From an uncultured Pelagibacteraceae bacterium (GTDB lineage Bacteria; Pseudomonadota; Alphaproteobacteria; Pelagibacterales; Pelagibacteraceae): a DNA stretch of 47,752 bases. This document shows positions 25,518 through 35,945 of this stretch, piece by piece. The position numbers and the translations under genes were made by a program. The stretch lies in the NCBI GenBank assembly GCA_902557605.1, contig CACEAQ010000003.1, positions 1 through 47,752 of the forward strand, in the 5' to 3' direction. How positions within the stretch are numbered: position 1 is the stretch's first letter; each line of letters starts with the position of its first letter. A model generated the notes under the pieces. It did no database searches, was not told the DNA's origin, and saw only the letters and a program-made list of their open reading frames with translations.

Positions 25518-26593
25518 AATTTATAATTAATTGTTTTTTGTGTCATTTCAACACTGTGCACCATGCTTTCGTAAAATCCAGCTTTTGTAATTTTGATAAA
25601 TTTAGAATTTTTTGTTATTTGACTAAGACTTTTTGCCCCAATGTAACCCATCGATGATCGTAAGCCACCTTTTAGTTGAAAAATAATTTTTGATACATTG
25701 CCCTTATATTCTACTCTACCTTCAACACCTTCAGGTACAAATTTAGATTTATTTTTAAAATTTTTTTGAAAATATCTGTTAGCAGAACCTGCTGACATAG
25801 CACCTATTGAGCCCATGCCTCTATATCTCTTATAAGTTTTACCTTTTATCTTAAATTTTTGCCCCGGACTTTCATCAGTACCAGCAAATATAGATCCCAT
25901 CATAATTGCGTCGGCTCCTGCAGCTATCGCTTTAACAATATCACCCGAAAATTTTATACCACCATCAGAAATAATTTTTATATTTGTTTTTTTGAGAGCT
26001 TTCTTTACATCCATTATTGCTGATATTTGAGGAACTCCGATACCGGCAACCATTCTAGTAGTGCAAATAGAGCCTGGTCCTATTCCTACTTTAATTATAT
26101 CTGCACCAGAATTGTATAATTTTTTTGCTGCGTCTTCTGTAGCTATATTTCCAACACATAAAGGAGTTTTTTTATTAATTTTTTTTAGTTTCGAAAGAGT
26201 GTTAAGAACTTTTTTACTATGACCATGTGCTGTATCTACAACGATTAAATCACAACCATTATCAATCAGTGATTTAACTCTTTCGATATCATCATTACTG
26301 GTTCCAACTGCGGCTCCAACTAACAATTTTTTTCTTTTTACTTTGACAACTTCTTTTGTTTGTTTTTTTATATTTAGGTTTCTGTGAATTATACCAAGAC
26401 CTCCCTCCTTAGCAATTGCAATTGCCATACTTGACTCTGTAACAGTATCCATTGCAGATGATAAAAATGGCACTCTCAACTTTATTGTCTTTGTTAACTG
26501 TAACGAAATATCTGTATCAGAGGGCAAAACTTCGGAGTATTGAGGAACTAATAAAATATCATCAAAAGTTAAGGATTCTCTAATTGTACCCAT
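25514..26593 (-). CDS. guaB: IMP dehydrogenase lacking CBS domains
   Basis: GuaB oxidises IMP to XMP, the branch step to guanine nucleotides. The N-terminal [27 protein letters not shown] and GGLGIIHRN blocks are intact. The catalytic C177 sits in [17 protein letters not shown], and the IMP-binding [18 protein letters not shown] and [10 protein letters not shown] segments and the mobile-flap region with [11 protein letters not shown] all follow. The protein is only 359 residues, whereas common bacterial enzymes are near 490, because the tandem CBS (Bateman) module is missing. The frame runs from [14 protein letters not shown] directly into [12 protein letters not shown] (about residues 75-98). 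No frameshift is evident, so this is a genuinely minimal enzyme. Confidence 0.95.
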   Translation of the reverse strand: MGTIRESLTFDDILLVPQYSEVLPSDTDISLQLTKTIKLRVPFLSSAMDTVTESSMAIAIAKEGGLGIIHRNLNIKKQTKEVVKVKRKKLLVGAAVGTSNDDIERVKSLIDNGCDLIVVDTAHGHSKKVLNTLSKLKKINKKTPLCVGNIATEDAAKKLYNSGADIIKVGIGPGSICTTRMVAGIGVPQISAIMDVKKALKKTNIKIISDGGIKFSGDIVKAIAAGADAIMMGSIFAGTDESPGQKFKIKGKTYKRYRGMGSIGAMSAGSANRYFQKNFKNKSKFVPEGVEGRVEYKGNVSKIIFQLKGGLRSSMGYIGAKSLSQITKNSKFIKITKAGFYESMVHSVEMTQKTINYKL

Positions 26594-26619
26594 ATATACT
26601 TATAAACAATTTTTAAAAA

Positions 26620-27246
26620 TTATAAAGTCTTTAAAATCTTACAATGTAAATAAGTTTCTTTAGACTCATTTCTGCTAGACTTAGGTTTAAAAAAATTCAC
26701 GTTTTTAAATAAAGATTTGGCCAAATTCTTCACTTCGATAAAGTCTTCTCCCATAAAAATCTTTGATACAATTATACCATCAGGCTTAAGTGACTTAGTG
26801 GAAAAATTAAGGACTTCTGAGCATAATTGATTAGTCCTTATTGAGTCTAAGGATTTATTTCCGGTGGTATCTGCAGCCATATCTGAAATAATTACATCAA
26901 TTTTTCCTTTGAAAAAATTATTAATTTTATCTTTTGATTTATCTTCAAAAATATCACATTTTATAAATTCAACATTATCAATTGGCTTCATAGGCTTTGT
27001 ATCTATTGATAAAATTTTTCCACTAGTTATTAAATTGCTAGCTACCTGAGACCAACCGCCTGGATATGAACCTAAATCTAGAAGACTTGTATTTTTTTTT
27101 AAAAATTTAAATTTGTTGTTTAATTCTAATAATTTAAAAGAAGCTCTAGACCTGTATCCCAAAGTTTTTGATTTTTTAAAAAATTGATCTCTATGTTGTT
27201 TAATTCTCCAATTATTGCTTTTTTTTACTCTTCTAGATTTCTTCAT
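26620..27246 (-). CDS. rlmE: 23S rRNA 2'-O-methyltransferase RlmE (FtsJ)
   Basis: RlmE methylates the 2'-O of a uridine in the 23S rRNA A-loop, late in 50S assembly. The 208-residue protein has a basic N-terminus and YRSRASFKLLELNNKF with the first catalytic lysine, then the SAM site LLDLGSYPGGWSQVA. The catalytic Asp is in VIISDMAADTTGN, and the second Lys in GIIVSKIF with the acidic partner further on. The canonical K-D-K-E set is therefore plausible. The ATG shares its first base with the pssA stop. Confidence 0.93.
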   Translation of the reverse strand: MKKSRRVKKSNNWRIKQHRDQFFKKSKTLGYRSRASFKLLELNNKFKFLKKNTSLLDLGSYPGGWSQVASNLITSGKILSIDTKPMKPIDNVEFIKCDIFEDKSKDKINNFFKGKIDVIISDMAADTTGNKSLDSIRTNQLCSEVLNFSTKSLKPDGIIVSKIFMGEDFIEVKNLAKSLFKNVNFFKPKSSRNESKETYLHCKILKTL

Positions 27247-28037
27247 TACAAAATATCTTCATGATCATCATCAGATATTTTTGTTAAATATTTTTTTTGT
27301 TGTTTTAAAAAAATAAAAATACTTATTGGAATTGAAATTAAATAAATTAAACCAAAAATTAAAAGAGTTTCGAAGGTATAAAATAATAAAGAAATAAATA
27401 TAATTCCAGCAGCAAGTAATAAAAAAACAGTTGTTTTAGAGGAAATAGAAATTTTTTTTAGTGAGAGAGTCGGGATTTTACTCACAAGTAATAAAGCAAT
27501 TAAGATTGTAAGAAACGGTGTTAGGTTTTTTAAATCAAACTTATAGTTTAAATCTGATAACTCATAAATCAAAGGCATTAATATAAGAAGACCTCCTGCG
27601 GGTGAAGGTATTCCTTCAAAAAAATTATTTTTCCAGTCTTGGTGACTTTCAACTTTTGTTAAATTAAATCTTGCTAATCTTAAGACGCAACAAACTGAAT
27701 AAGTTAAAGCTATAGCCCATCCTAGTTTACCGTAATTAACGAGCTCCCAAAAATATAAAATTAAAACTGGTGCAATTCCAAAACTTACAAAATCTGTCAA
27801 GGAGTCAAGCTCTTTTCCAAATTCAGAAGTTCCTTTAATTAATCTAGCTACTCTTCCATCTAAAGCATCTAGTATTGCTGAAAGAAGTATTAATGTTACT
27901 GCCAAACTAAAATTTCCATCGATAGCGAATTTTATGGAACTAATTCCAAGACAAACTCCACCTAGAGTAAGTATATTCGGTAAAAGATATCTTGTTTTTT
28001 TTGAAGAAACTATTTTGAACTTTTTATCTGGTTCCAT
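27246..28037 (-). CDS. pssA: CDP-diacylglycerol-serine O-phosphatidyltransferase
   Basis: PssA makes phosphatidylserine from CDP-diacylglycerol and serine at the inner membrane. The CDP-alcohol phosphotransferase motif D-G-x2-A-R-x8-G-x3-D-x3-D is present as DGRVARLIKGTSEFGKELDSLTD (D60 to D82). Roughly eight membrane helices span the 263 residues, starting LLPNILTLGGVCLGISSIKF. It is coupled to psd upstream by a one-base overlap (TAATG), so serine addition and decarboxylation to phosphatidylethanolamine are co-encoded, as in many bacteria with the type II enzyme. Confidence 0.95.
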   Translation of the reverse strand: MEPDKKFKIVSSKKTRYLLPNILTLGGVCLGISSIKFAIDGNFSLAVTLILLSAILDALDGRVARLIKGTSEFGKELDSLTDFVSFGIAPVLILYFWELVNYGKLGWAIALTYSVCCVLRLARFNLTKVESHQDWKNNFFEGIPSPAGGLLILMPLIYELSDLNYKFDLKNLTPFLTILIALLLVSKIPTLSLKKISISSKTTVFLLLAAGIIFISLLFYTFETLLIFGLIYLISIPISIFIFLKQQKKYLTKISDDDHEDIL

Positions 28038-28687
28038 TATTCTGAAGCAATTAGACTTTCGCCCGCAACTACATTTTGTCCTAGTTTAGCTAAAACTTTT
28101 TTATTTTTAAAGTATATATCTACCCTACTGCCAAATCTTATCATTCCAATTCTATCACCTTGCTTTAAGTCTTGTCCTTGCTCAACCTCACAAACAATTC
28201 TTCTAGCCACTAATCCAGCAATTTGAACAATTATAATTTCCTCCCCATTCTTATTAGTATTAATCTTAAAATAATTTCTTTCATTTTCTTCACTAGCTTT
28301 GTCTAAAGAGGCATTAAGAAACTTACCAGGTTTATAATAAATTTCTTCAACTTTCCCGCTAATTGGAATTCTATTTACATGACAATTAAATACGTTCATA
28401 AATATACTTACTTTTGTGAACGTTGTATTTTCAAGTCTTAATTCCTCAGGCCCAGATTTCTCAGATATATCTGTTATTAAACCATCGGCTGGACTTACTA
28501 AAAAAGTATCATCATTAATTGAGATGCGCTCAGGATCACGAAAAAAATAGTAAACCCAAAAAGTAATTAATATAAAGATTAAACCTAAAAATTTTGAGAA
28601 AAATAAAATCAAAAAAGTAGCTAATATTGAAATAGCTAAGAATTTATAGCCTTCTTTGTGGATCTTTGGAAAAATTGTATTAATCAT
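28037..28687 (-). CDS. psd: Phosphatidylserine decarboxylase proenzyme
   Basis: Psd converts phosphatidylserine to phosphatidylethanolamine. It is a pyruvoyl enzyme: self-cleavage at a Gly-Ser bond gives the alpha chain with an N-terminal pyruvoyl group. Here the site is G186-S187 in MIRFGSRVDIYF. The N-terminal part has two membrane-associated hydrophobic runs (about 14-30 and 33-49). The core FRDPER, VSPADGLITDI, FMNVFNCHVNRIPISG and VGLVARRIVCEVEQGQ-like blocks are typical of the short alphaproteobacterial form at about 216-230 residues. It is the first gene of the minus-strand run that continues to bamB. Confidence 0.95.
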   Translation of the reverse strand: MINTIFPKIHKEGYKFLAISILATFLILFFSKFLGLIFILITFWVYYFFRDPERISINDDTFLVSPADGLITDISEKSGPEELRLENTTFTKVSIFMNVFNCHVNRIPISGKVEEIYYKPGKFLNASLDKASEENERNYFKINTNKNGEEIIIVQIAGLVARRIVCEVEQGQDLKQGDRIGMIRFGSRVDIYFKNKKVLAKLGQNVVAGESLIASE

Positions 28688-28751
28688 AATTTTAAGTTTG
28701 CTAAATTTTTTCTAATATGTATAAAAATCACAGTTATTCAATCAATATTTT

Positions 28752-29966
28752 ATGGCAAAAATAAAAGTTAAAAATCCAGTAGTAGAACTTGATGGTGATG
28801 AAATGACCAGAATTATATGGTCATTCATAAAAGATAAGCTAATTAAGCCATATCTCGAGTTAGATCTTAAATACTATGATCTTGGTATGGAGAGTCGAGA
28901 TAAAACTAATGACCAAATCACGGTGGATGCGGCAAATGCAATCAAACAACACGGAGTTGGTGTAAAATGTGCGACTATTACACCCGACGAGGCCCGAGTA
29001 GAAGAGTTTAAACTAAAAAAAATGTGGAGATCGCCAAATGGTACTATTAGAAATATCTTAGGCGGAACGGTTTTTAGAGAGCCGATTATTTGCAAAAATG
29101 TTCCCAAACTAGTTCCCGGTTGGACGAAGCCAATAGTAATTGGAAGACATGCTTTCGGTGATCAGTACCGAGCCACTGATTTTCTTATACCAGGTGAAGG
29201 AAATTTGGAAGTCAAATGGACTTCAAAAGATGGAAAAGATAAGAAAGAATTTAAAGTTTTTGATTTTCCTGGGCCTGGAACTGCTCTTACAATGTACAAT
29301 TTAGATGATTCTATTAAAAATTTTGCAAGAGCATGCATGAATTACGGTCTTGGAAGGAAATGGCCAGTTTATTTATCTACTAAAAATACAATCCTTAAAG
29401 CTTACGATGGAAGATTTAAAGATCTTTTTCAAGATGTTTTTGAAAAAGAGTTTTATGATAAGTTTAAGAAAGCAAATATTACATACGAACACAGATTAAT
29501 TGATGACATGGTAGCATGCGCTATGAAATGGAATGGTGGATATGTTTGGGCGTGTAAGAATTACGATGGTGATGTACAATCTGATACTGTTGCTCAAGGA
29601 TTTGGATCTTTAGGTCTCATGACAAGTGTGTTGATGACACCAGATGGTAAAACAGTAGAGTCAGAAGCTGCTCATGGAACTGTTACTAGACATTATAGAA
29701 TGCACCAACAAGGTAAAGAAACTTCTACAAACCCAATAGCATCTATATTTGCGTGGACCAGGGGTTTAGCTCACAGAGGAAAACTTGATGAAAACGAGGA
29801 ACTAATTAAATTTTCTAATAATGTTGAAGAAGTATGTATTAAAACAGTTGAAAGTGGTTCAATGACAAAAGATTTGGCAATTTTAATAGATAAATCAAAT
29901 AAATATCTAACTACAAATCAATTCTTAGAGGCTATTGATGGAAATTTAAAGAAAAAACTTAACTAA
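28752..29966 (+). CDS. icd: NADP-dependent isocitrate dehydrogenase
   Basis: Icd oxidatively decarboxylates isocitrate to 2-oxoglutarate, a TCA-cycle and NADPH-forming step. The 404-residue protein is of the homodimeric class II type found in eukaryotes and alphaproteobacteria, starting [46 protein letters not shown] is the substrate-binding block, with RLIDDMVA and [25 protein letters not shown] also visible. The C-terminal [11 protein letters not shown] is the cofactor-binding loop. It stands alone between divergent psd and convergent alaS, with an 8-base overlap with alaS. Confidence 0.97.
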   Translation: MAKIKVKNPVVELDGDEMTRIIWSFIKDKLIKPYLELDLKYYDLGMESRDKTNDQITVDAANAIKQHGVGVKCATITPDEARVEEFKLKKMWRSPNGTIRNILGGTVFREPIICKNVPKLVPGWTKPIVIGRHAFGDQYRATDFLIPGEGNLEVKWTSKDGKDKKEFKVFDFPGPGTALTMYNLDDSIKNFARACMNYGLGRKWPVYLSTKNTILKAYDGRFKDLFQDVFEKEFYDKFKKANITYEHRLIDDMVACAMKWNGGYVWACKNYDGDVQSDTVAQGFGSLGLMTSVLMTPDGKTVESEAAHGTVTRHYRMHQQGKETSTNPIASIFAWTRGLAHRGKLDENEELIKFSNNVEEVCIKTVESGSMTKDLAILIDKSNKYLTTNQFLEAIDGNLKKKLN

Positions 29967-32634
29967 TTTTTTTTGATATTTCTTTAAAAGCTTCCTCAAT
30001 TTTGTTTTGATCTACACCACCGGCTTGAGCAAAATCTTTTCTACCACCACCGCCTTTACCACCTAAAATAGTAGACGCGGCTTTTACTAAATGGACAGCA
30101 TTATATTTTGACGTTAAGTCTTGAGAAATTCCTACAGCTAAACCGACCTTATCTTCAAACGTCGAAATGCTAATTATTATTCCAGATTTAATATCTTTTT
30201 TTCCTTGATCAATTATACTTCTAAGTTCTTTTGGAGGAAAATCTTTTAAAATTTGTTCTCGAATTAATATATTCCCAATTTTTTTATCCTTAATAATATT
30301 TTTACTTTTATCTTTCTTGATACCTTCAATTTTTACTTTATTAAGCTGTTTATTCAAATTTTTTAAATTTTCTGACAAATCTAAATTTTCATTAAAATCA
30401 GGTTCAATTTTCAATTTTTGCAGCTCATTTTCAATTAATTTTATATCTTTTTTTAGATTAGATTCTTTCAGGGATTTATCTTCTTTTTGTGTTTTTTCGT
30501 ATTCTTCTAATTGCTTGTCCCTTAATGCCTCAACCCTTCTAACTCCTGATGCAATAGATGATTGACTTATTACTTTAAACTTACCAACTTCTCTGGTGTT
30601 TTTAACATGAGTTCCCCCACATAATTCTGTTGAGAAGAAACCATTATTTTCTTTTCCCATAAACACCACTCTTACTTCCTCGCCATACTTTTCACCAAAT
30701 AATGCAAGAGCACCCATGCCAACTGCCTCCTTTGGGGTCATTATTCTTGTTTGCACATCAGATGAACCATCTACTATTTCATTAACTATATTATTTATTT
30801 TGGTCATTTCCTCTTTTTCAATAGGTTTGTTATGACTAAAATCAAATCTTAACCTTTCAGGAGAGACTAATGATCCTTTTTGTGTCACATGCTTTCCTAA
30901 GGTTCTTCTTAATGACTCATGCAATAAATGAGTTGCTGAATGATAAGCTTTTGAATTATTTCTTTTTAAAACATTAATTTCTAAATTAACGCTTTGCCCA
31001 ATAGAAATTGAACCCTTTTCAACTTTTCCATAATGAACAAATAAATCTCCCATTTTTTTTTGTGTATCATTAATTTTAATTTTACAATTTGAGTTAAAAA
31101 TATAACCCTGATCGCCTACTTGGCCACCAGACTCTCCGTAAAATGGAGTTTGATTAGTTATGACTTCTATTTCATCTCCAGTACTAGCAGAGTCAACGAA
31201 TTTTCCTTTTTTTGAAATTTTTATTATTACACCTTCAGCTTTATCAAATTCATAACCTAAAAATTCAGTAGGGCTAATTTCCTCTCTTACTTTAAACCAC
31301 CTTTCCTCAACAGACTTATCTCCGGATCCTTTCCAATTGGCTCTCGCTAAATTTTTACTTTTTTCCATCTCCCTCTCGAATCCGTCACTATCTACTTTGA
31401 TGTTTTTACTTCTTAAGATGTCAGCGGTCAGATCTAAAGGGAAGCCATAGGTATCATATAATTTAAAGGCTTCTAAACCTGGAAAGGTTTTATTTTGGAC
31501 TTTATTTAAATTTTCATCGAGTATTTTCATGCCACGCACTAAAAGAGAGGAAAATTTCTCTTCCTCGTTTTTAAGAGTTTCAACTATCAACTCTCTACCA
31601 TTTATTAATTCTGGATAACTGTTCTGCATCTCGTTTAGCAAAACTTCAAAAAGTTTATAAAAAATTGGATTTTTGCTACCTAAAGAATGAGCGTGTCTCA
31701 TCCCTCTTCTCATAATTCTTCTTAAAACATATCCACGACCTTCATTAGAAGGTAATATTCCTTCAGCTATTAAAAAACTACTTGCTCTTAAGTGATCAGC
31801 GATTACTCTGTGGCTTGCTATTGTTTTGCTGTCGATTGAAGTCTTTGTTAAATCAGATGAAGCAGCCATTATTTTTTGAAAGTGATCAATTTTATAGTTA
31901 TCGTGAGTACCTTGTAAAACTGCTGTCATCCTTTCAAGTCCCATACCTGTATCCACTGAGGGTTTTGGCAGTTCAATTCTTTTTTCTTTTGATATTTGTT
32001 CGTACTGCATAAATACAAGGTTCCAAATTTCTATAAATCTGTCACCGTCTTCGTCAAGACTTCCAGGTGGACCACCTTTCAACTTTTCGCCATGATCATA
32101 AAAAATTTCAGAACAAGGACCACAGGGTCCTGTATCTCCCATTGACCAAAAATTATCAGATGTTGAAATTTTTATTATTTTGCTTTCATTTAATCCAGCA
32201 ATTTTTTTCCAAAGATTAAATGCATCATTATCTTCATAAAAAACGGTAACTAATAATTTTTCTTTAGGTAAATTAAAGTCTTTAGTTAAAAGACTCCAAG
32301 CATGATGAATGGCTTGTTCTTTAAAATAATCTCCGAAGGAGAAATTTCCCAACATTTCAAAAAAAGTGTGATGTCTAGGAGTGTAACCAACGTTTTCTAA
32401 ATCATTATGTTTTCCTCCTGCTCTTACACATTTTTGAGATGTTGTAGCTGTTTTATAATCTCTTTTTTCTAAACCTGTGAAAACATTTTTAAATTGAACC
32501 ATACCTGAGTTGGTAAACATCAAGGTAGGATCATTGTTTGGAACTAAATTGCTTGATTCTACGATCTTATGATTGTTTTTTTCAAAATAATCTAAGAATT
32601 TTTTTCTGACATCGGTAAGTAAAATTTGGCCCAT
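29959..32634 (-). CDS. alaS: Alanyl-tRNA synthetase
   Basis: AlaS charges tRNA-Ala. The class II catalytic core begins [44 protein letters not shown], and [20 protein letters not shown] is the motif 2 region. The editing domain has the zinc site [13 protein letters not shown] and the distant CGGTHV. The C-terminal oligomerisation domain ends [13 protein letters not shown]. At 891 residues it is complete. In many alphaproteobacteria alaS lies directly after recA; here an aldehyde dehydrogenase and DUF779 pair lies between them. Confidence 0.97.
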   Translation of the reverse strand: MGQILLTDVRKKFLDYFEKNNHKIVESSNLVPNNDPTLMFTNSGMVQFKNVFTGLEKRDYKTATTSQKCVRAGGKHNDLENVGYTPRHHTFFEMLGNFSFGDYFKEQAIHHAWSLLTKDFNLPKEKLLVTVFYEDNDAFNLWKKIAGLNESKIIKISTSDNFWSMGDTGPCGPCSEIFYDHGEKLKGGPPGSLDEDGDRFIEIWNLVFMQYEQISKEKRIELPKPSVDTGMGLERMTAVLQGTHDNYKIDHFQKIMAASSDLTKTSIDSKTIASHRVIADHLRASSFLIAEGILPSNEGRGYVLRRIMRRGMRHAHSLGSKNPIFYKLFEVLLNEMQNSYPELINGRELIVETLKNEEEKFSSLLVRGMKILDENLNKVQNKTFPGLEAFKLYDTYGFPLDLTADILRSKNIKVDSDGFEREMEKSKNLARANWKGSGDKSVEERWFKVREEISPTEFLGYEFDKAEGVIIKISKKGKFVDSASTGDEIEVITNQTPFYGESGGQVGDQGYIFNSNCKIKINDTQKKMGDLFVHYGKVEKGSISIGQSVNLEINVLKRNNSKAYHSATHLLHESLRRTLGKHVTQKGSLVSPERLRFDFSHNKPIEKEEMTKINNIVNEIVDGSSDVQTRIMTPKEAVGMGALALFGEKYGEEVRVVFMGKENNGFFSTELCGGTHVKNTREVGKFKVISQSSIASGVRRVEALRDKQLEEYEKTQKEDKSLKESNLKKDIKLIENELQKLKIEPDFNENLDLSENLKNLNKQLNKVKIEGIKKDKSKNIIKDKKIGNILIREQILKDFPPKELRSIIDQGKKDIKSGIIISISTFEDKVGLAVGISQDLTSKYNAVHLVKAASTILGGKGGGGRKDFAQAGGVDQNKIEEAFKEISKKIS

Positions 32635-32677
32635 ATTTAATTAAATACAGATATTTTAGAACTTGTCTATAAAGAGA

Positions 32678-33034
32678 TTAATTAGTCTGCTTTTTATCGT
32701 TGTCTACAACAACGCATATTTCAGATTTTGTAAGAAATCTTTGTCCAGTGCCATTATCTAATGAAAACATGCCTCCAATTCCTTTAACTGCATCAATTGT
32801 AAGATCTGTGTGTTTCCACTTTTCGTATTGATCCTCATTCATATAAAATGGGGTCCCGTCTACCTCTCCTAGTTTTACATCACTGTTACCTACTTGATAT
32901 TCTTTGGCTGGAAAACACATTGGAGCACTACCATCACAACATCCTCCTGATTGATGAAATAAAAGATCGTCACCGTGAACTTCCTTAATCTCGTTAAGAA
33001 GTTTTTTCGCAGATAATGTGAATGATACTTTCAT
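32678..33034 (-). CDS. DUF779 protein paired with the aldehyde dehydrogenase
   Basis: DUF779 proteins are small cytosolic proteins of unknown biochemistry that recur beside NAD-dependent aldehyde dehydrogenases. The cysteine-rich core FHQSGGCCDGSAPMCFP and the acidic-aromatic segment DGTPFYMNEDQYEKWKHTDLTID fit the family. The track starts at the ATG at 33052 (MGRNIQMKV), but that ATG is inside the 3' arm of a perfect hairpin. The second ATG (33034, MKVSFTLSAKKLL) is just outside it and starts at a more natural point of the fold, so I use it. Neither has a strong Shine-Dalgarno. With the longer start the product would be 124 residues. Two to four of the cysteines (GGCC and PMC) could bind metal or be redox active, but this is inference. 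Confidence 0.85.
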   Translation of the reverse strand: MKVSFTLSAKKLLNEIKEVHGDDLLFHQSGGCCDGSAPMCFPAKEYQVGNSDVKLGEVDGTPFYMNEDQYEKWKHTDLTIDAVKGIGGMFSLDNGTGQRFLTKSEICVVVDNDKKQTN

Positions 33035-33045
33035 TTGTATGTTTC

Positions 33046-33070
33046 GGCCCATGATTTAGAATCATGGGCC
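33046..33070 (-). promoter_or_regulatory. Perfect 11-bp hairpin between aldehyde dehydrogenase and DUF779
   Basis: GGCCCATGATT and AATCATGGGCC pair perfectly around a 3-base loop in the 51-base gap between the aldehyde dehydrogenase stop and the preferred DUF779 start. No T-run follows, so it does not look like an intrinsic terminator. The ATG at 33052, the start used by the ORF track, lies within the 3' arm. It may tune translation of DUF779 or mark a processing site that sets the ratio of the two proteins. Confidence 0.65.
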
Positions 33071-33085
33071 ATTATATATTATTGG

Positions 33086-34639
33086 TTAAAAGAAGCCTAA
33101 TTTTTTCTCACTGTAAGACACGTGTAAGTTCTTCACTTGTCTGTAATGATTTAACATCATTTTGTGAGTTTCTCTTCCGATACCAGATTGTTTGTATCCG
33201 CCAAATGCAGCGTGAGCTGGGTATGCATGGTAACAGTTTGTCCAAACTCTACCTGCTTCAATACCTCTGCCCATTCTGTATGCAATGTTTCCGTCTCTAG
33301 TCCAAACACCTGCGCCTAATCCATAAAGAGTGTCATTAGCTATTTCTAATGCTTCTTTCTCATCTTTGAATGTTGTAACTGATACAACAGGACCAAAAAT
33401 CTCCTCTTGGAATATTCGCATATTGTTTTTACCTTCGAAAATAGTAGGTTGGATATAGTTTCCTTTTTCAAGACCACTATTGATTTTTGCAGCACTTCCA
33501 CCACATAGAACTTTGGCACCTTCTTTTTTACCTAAGTCTAAGTAAGACTTAATTTTTTCCATCTGTTCTAATGAAGCTTGTGCTCCAATCATAGTTTCCA
33601 TTTTTAAAGGATTGTCTTGTTTTACAGCTTTAGTTCTCGCAATCGCTTTCTCCATAAATTTATCATAGATAGATTTTTGAATTAAAGCCCTGCTCGGACA
33701 AGTACAAACCTCTCCTTGGTTAAGCGTAAACATAGCAAAACCTTCTAAACATTTGTCAAAGAAGTCGTCATCTTTGGCCATTACATCTTCAAAGAAAATA
33801 TTAGGCGATTTACCGCCTAATTCCAAAGTGATTGGTATTAAGTTTTGAGATGCATACTGCATGATCAAACGTCCAGTCGTAGTTTCACCTGTAAAAGCAA
33901 TCTTCTTGATTCTTTTTGAAGAAGCCAAAGGTTTACCTGCTTCAAGACCATATCCGCTTACAACATTAACAACACCTGCTGGTAATAGATCTCCTATCAG
34001 TTCCATTAAAAGCATGATTGATGCTGGTGTTTGTTCAGCTGGTTTTAATACTACACAGTTTCCTGCAGCCAATGCTGGAGCTAGTTTCCATGTAGCCATT
34101 AATAATGGGAAGTTCCAAGGAATAATCTGACCAACTACACCTAATGGTTCTGGTATATGGTAAGAATATTCGCTGTTGCTGATTTCAGCAACTGAACCCT
34201 CTTCTGCTCTTATTACTCCTGCAAAATATCTCCAATGATCAATTACCAAAGGTAAATCTGCAGCCATACATTCTCTGATTGGCTTACCATTGTCTAAACA
34301 CTCTGCTGTAGCTAAAACGTTCAGATTTTTCTCTATAACATCAGCAATCTTTAAGAGTATATTTGATCTCTCAGTGATTGATGTTTTCCCCCAAGCAGGA
34401 AATGCTGCGTGGGCTGCGTCAAGAGCAAAATCAACGTCTTTTTCATTCGATCGTGGCACCTTACAGATAACTTCATTAGTGATAGGAGTAGTATTATCAA
34501 AATACTTTCCTGATTTAGGTTCTACAAATTTTCCGTTTATGTAGTTTCCATATTTTGCTTTAAATGGAAATTTAACCTTCAAATGAGAGGTATCTAAAGA
34601 TGAAGACACTTTCGAGCTTGATGCTTGTTGTGTACTCAT
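33086..34639 (-). CDS. NAD-dependent aldehyde dehydrogenase (AcoD/ExaC type)
   Basis: This 517-residue ALDH oxidises an aldehyde to the acid. The cofactor and catalytic blocks are clear: [56 protein letters not shown] with the general-base Glu, and the nucleophile Cys in [11 protein letters not shown]. The C-terminus has EIFGPVVSV and [20 protein letters not shown]. The best subfamily guess is the group active on acetaldehyde and chloroacetaldehyde, based on the DUF779 partner and the EVCTCPSR motif. The natural substrate in this organism is unknown. Translation starts after a strong Shine-Dalgarno (AAGGGGG), and codon use appears less AT-extreme than its neighbours, both signs of high expression. 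Confidence 0.93.
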   Translation of the reverse strand: MSTQQASSSKVSSSLDTSHLKVKFPFKAKYGNYINGKFVEPKSGKYFDNTTPITNEVICKVPRSNEKDVDFALDAAHAAFPAWGKTSITERSNILLKIADVIEKNLNVLATAECLDNGKPIRECMAADLPLVIDHWRYFAGVIRAEEGSVAEISNSEYSYHIPEPLGVVGQIIPWNFPLLMATWKLAPALAAGNCVVLKPAEQTPASIMLLMELIGDLLPAGVVNVVSGYGLEAGKPLASSKRIKKIAFTGETTTGRLIMQYASQNLIPITLELGGKSPNIFFEDVMAKDDDFFDKCLEGFAMFTLNQGEVCTCPSRALIQKSIYDKFMEKAIARTKAVKQDNPLKMETMIGAQASLEQMEKIKSYLDLGKKEGAKVLCGGSAAKINSGLEKGNYIQPTIFEGKNNMRIFQEEIFGPVVSVTTFKDEKEALEIANDTLYGLGAGVWTRDGNIAYRMGRGIEAGRVWTNCYHAYPAHAAFGGYKQSGIGRETHKMMLNHYRQVKNLHVSYSEKKLGFF

Positions 34640-34653
34640 TTTTCCCCCTTTTT

Positions 34654-34674
34654 GTTTTAATTATTAATTAAAAC
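34654..34674. promoter_or_regulatory. 21-bp inverted repeat upstream of the aldehyde dehydrogenase
   Basis: GTTTTAATTA-T-TAATTAAAAC has perfect 10-bp arms around a single central base. It sits just before the Shine-Dalgarno and start of the aldehyde dehydrogenase gene. It could be an operator or a mRNA hairpin near the ribosome site. AT richness lowers its significance. Confidence 0.4.
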
Positions 34675-34768
34675 CAATCTGAACTAGATTGTACACTTGT
34701 ATTTTTGACACTTTTTTTTTGACCACCAAATATGGATTCTATCAATTTCTAGTTGAGGTTTCATGAGA

Positions 34769-34797
34769 AACGGGAGGGTTGATTTAAACCTCCCGTT
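34769..34797 (-). terminator. GC-rich hairpin after recA, likely terminator
   Basis: AACGGGAGG and CCTCCCGTT form a 9-bp stem with an 11-base loop, 18 bases past the recA stop. It is strongly GC-rich for this genome, which marks it as functional. The T-run after the 3' arm is poor (TTTCTC), so it may be an RNA stabiliser or a Rho-assisted terminator rather than a strict intrinsic one. Confidence 0.5.
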
Positions 34798-34815
34798 GTA
34801 ATGATGGCAGAGGAA

Positions 34816-35919
34816 TTATTCTTCCTCTTTTTTATCGCTAATTTTTTCTTTCGCTGATGGATTGCCCTCTAGCTCTTTACTTATCGCTGAGGCTTCATCT
34901 CTAATAATTTTTTCTATTTCTGCGGCAACGTTCGGATTTTTTTGAAGATAAATTTTAGCGTTTTCTCTACCTTGGCCTATCTTTTCTCCTTTATAAGCAT
35001 ACCAAGCGCCTGATTTTTCGACTACTCCTGCTTTTGTTCCAAGGTCAATTAATTCACCTAATTTACTTATTCCTTTGCCGTACATTAAATCAAATTCTAC
35101 AACTTTAAATGGTGGGGCAACTTTATTTTTTATAACCTTCACCCTAGTAGAGTTACCAATAATTTGATCTTTTTCTTTGATTGCACCTATTCTTCTTATA
35201 TCCATTCTTACTGATGAATAGAATTTTAGTGCATTTCCGCCAGATGTAGTTTCTGGATTACCAAACATAACACCAATTTTCATTCTTATTTGATTAATAA
35301 ATATCACCATTGTGTTAGATTTGGATACTGAACCAGTAATTTTTCTCAGAGCTTGACTCATTAATCTAGACTGTAATCCAACATGATGATCGCCCATTTC
35401 TCCTTCCAACTCCGCTTTTGGTGTTAATGCTGCTACAGAGTCCACTACTAAAACAGAAATTGACCCTGATTTTATTAATGTATCAGTTATTTCTAGAGCC
35501 TGCTCTCCTGTATCAGGTTGAGAGATTAACAACTCCTCAGTTTTTACACCTAATTTTTTAGCATAGACTGGGTCCATCGCATGTTCAGCATCGACAAAAG
35601 CGCATATTCCGCCAGCTTTTTGGGCCTCTGCTACCACTTGTAAGGCCAATGTAGTTTTTCCTGAAGACTCGGGCCCATATATTTCAATAATTCTTCCTTT
35701 AGGTAGACCGCCTATACCTAAAGCCAAATCTAGGCTGAGTGAACCAGTCGATATTGCCTCAACGTCTAAAGCTTGTTGTTGTCCAAGCCTCATTACGGAT
35801 CCTTTTCCAAAATTTTGATCTATTTGGCTAATTGCAGCCTCTAAAGATTTGTTTTTCTCTTTTAATTCTTGTTGTTTTTTATTATCTGTTTTTACTACTT
35901 TTAAGTTATTTTTTGTCAT
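34816..35919 (-). CDS. recA: Recombinase RecA
   Basis: RecA forms filaments on single-stranded DNA for strand exchange and promotes LexA self-cleavage. The 367-residue protein contains Walker [10 protein letters not shown] (82-90), Walker [13 protein letters not shown], loop L1 [20 protein letters not shown] and loop L2 near [27 protein letters not shown], followed by the usual acidic C-terminus (SDKKEEE). A candidate LexA-type operator and -10 element lie upstream, and a 9-bp hairpin lies 18 bases past the stop. Confidence 0.97.
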   Translation of the reverse strand: MTKNNLKVVKTDNKKQQELKEKNKSLEAAISQIDQNFGKGSVMRLGQQQALDVEAISTGSLSLDLALGIGGLPKGRIIEIYGPESSGKTTLALQVVAEAQKAGGICAFVDAEHAMDPVYAKKLGVKTEELLISQPDTGEQALEITDTLIKSGSISVLVVDSVAALTPKAELEGEMGDHHVGLQSRLMSQALRKITGSVSKSNTMVIFINQIRMKIGVMFGNPETTSGGNALKFYSSVRMDIRRIGAIKEKDQIIGNSTRVKVIKNKVAPPFKVVEFDLMYGKGISKLGELIDLGTKAGVVEKSGAWYAYKGEKIGQGRENAKIYLQKNPNVAAEIEKIIRDEASAISKELEGNPSAKEKISDKKEEE

Positions 35920-35945
35920 TTTTGTCCTTTTTTTTTGTTCGAATC

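Noticed and set aside
34684-34764. 26-aa ORF (MKPQLEIDRIHIWW...) in the recA-aldehyde dehydrogenase gap
   Set aside because: It has no Shine-Dalgarno, overlaps the likely promoter region, and no known short peptide matches. A PqqA-like precursor was considered because of the aldehyde dehydrogenase, but the sequence lacks the Glu-Tyr core.
34640-34815. tRNA or small RNA in the 176-base gap next to recA
   Set aside because: No cloverleaf or T-loop motif (GGTTCGAATCC-like) is visible; the GC-rich hairpin is better explained as the recA 3' end.
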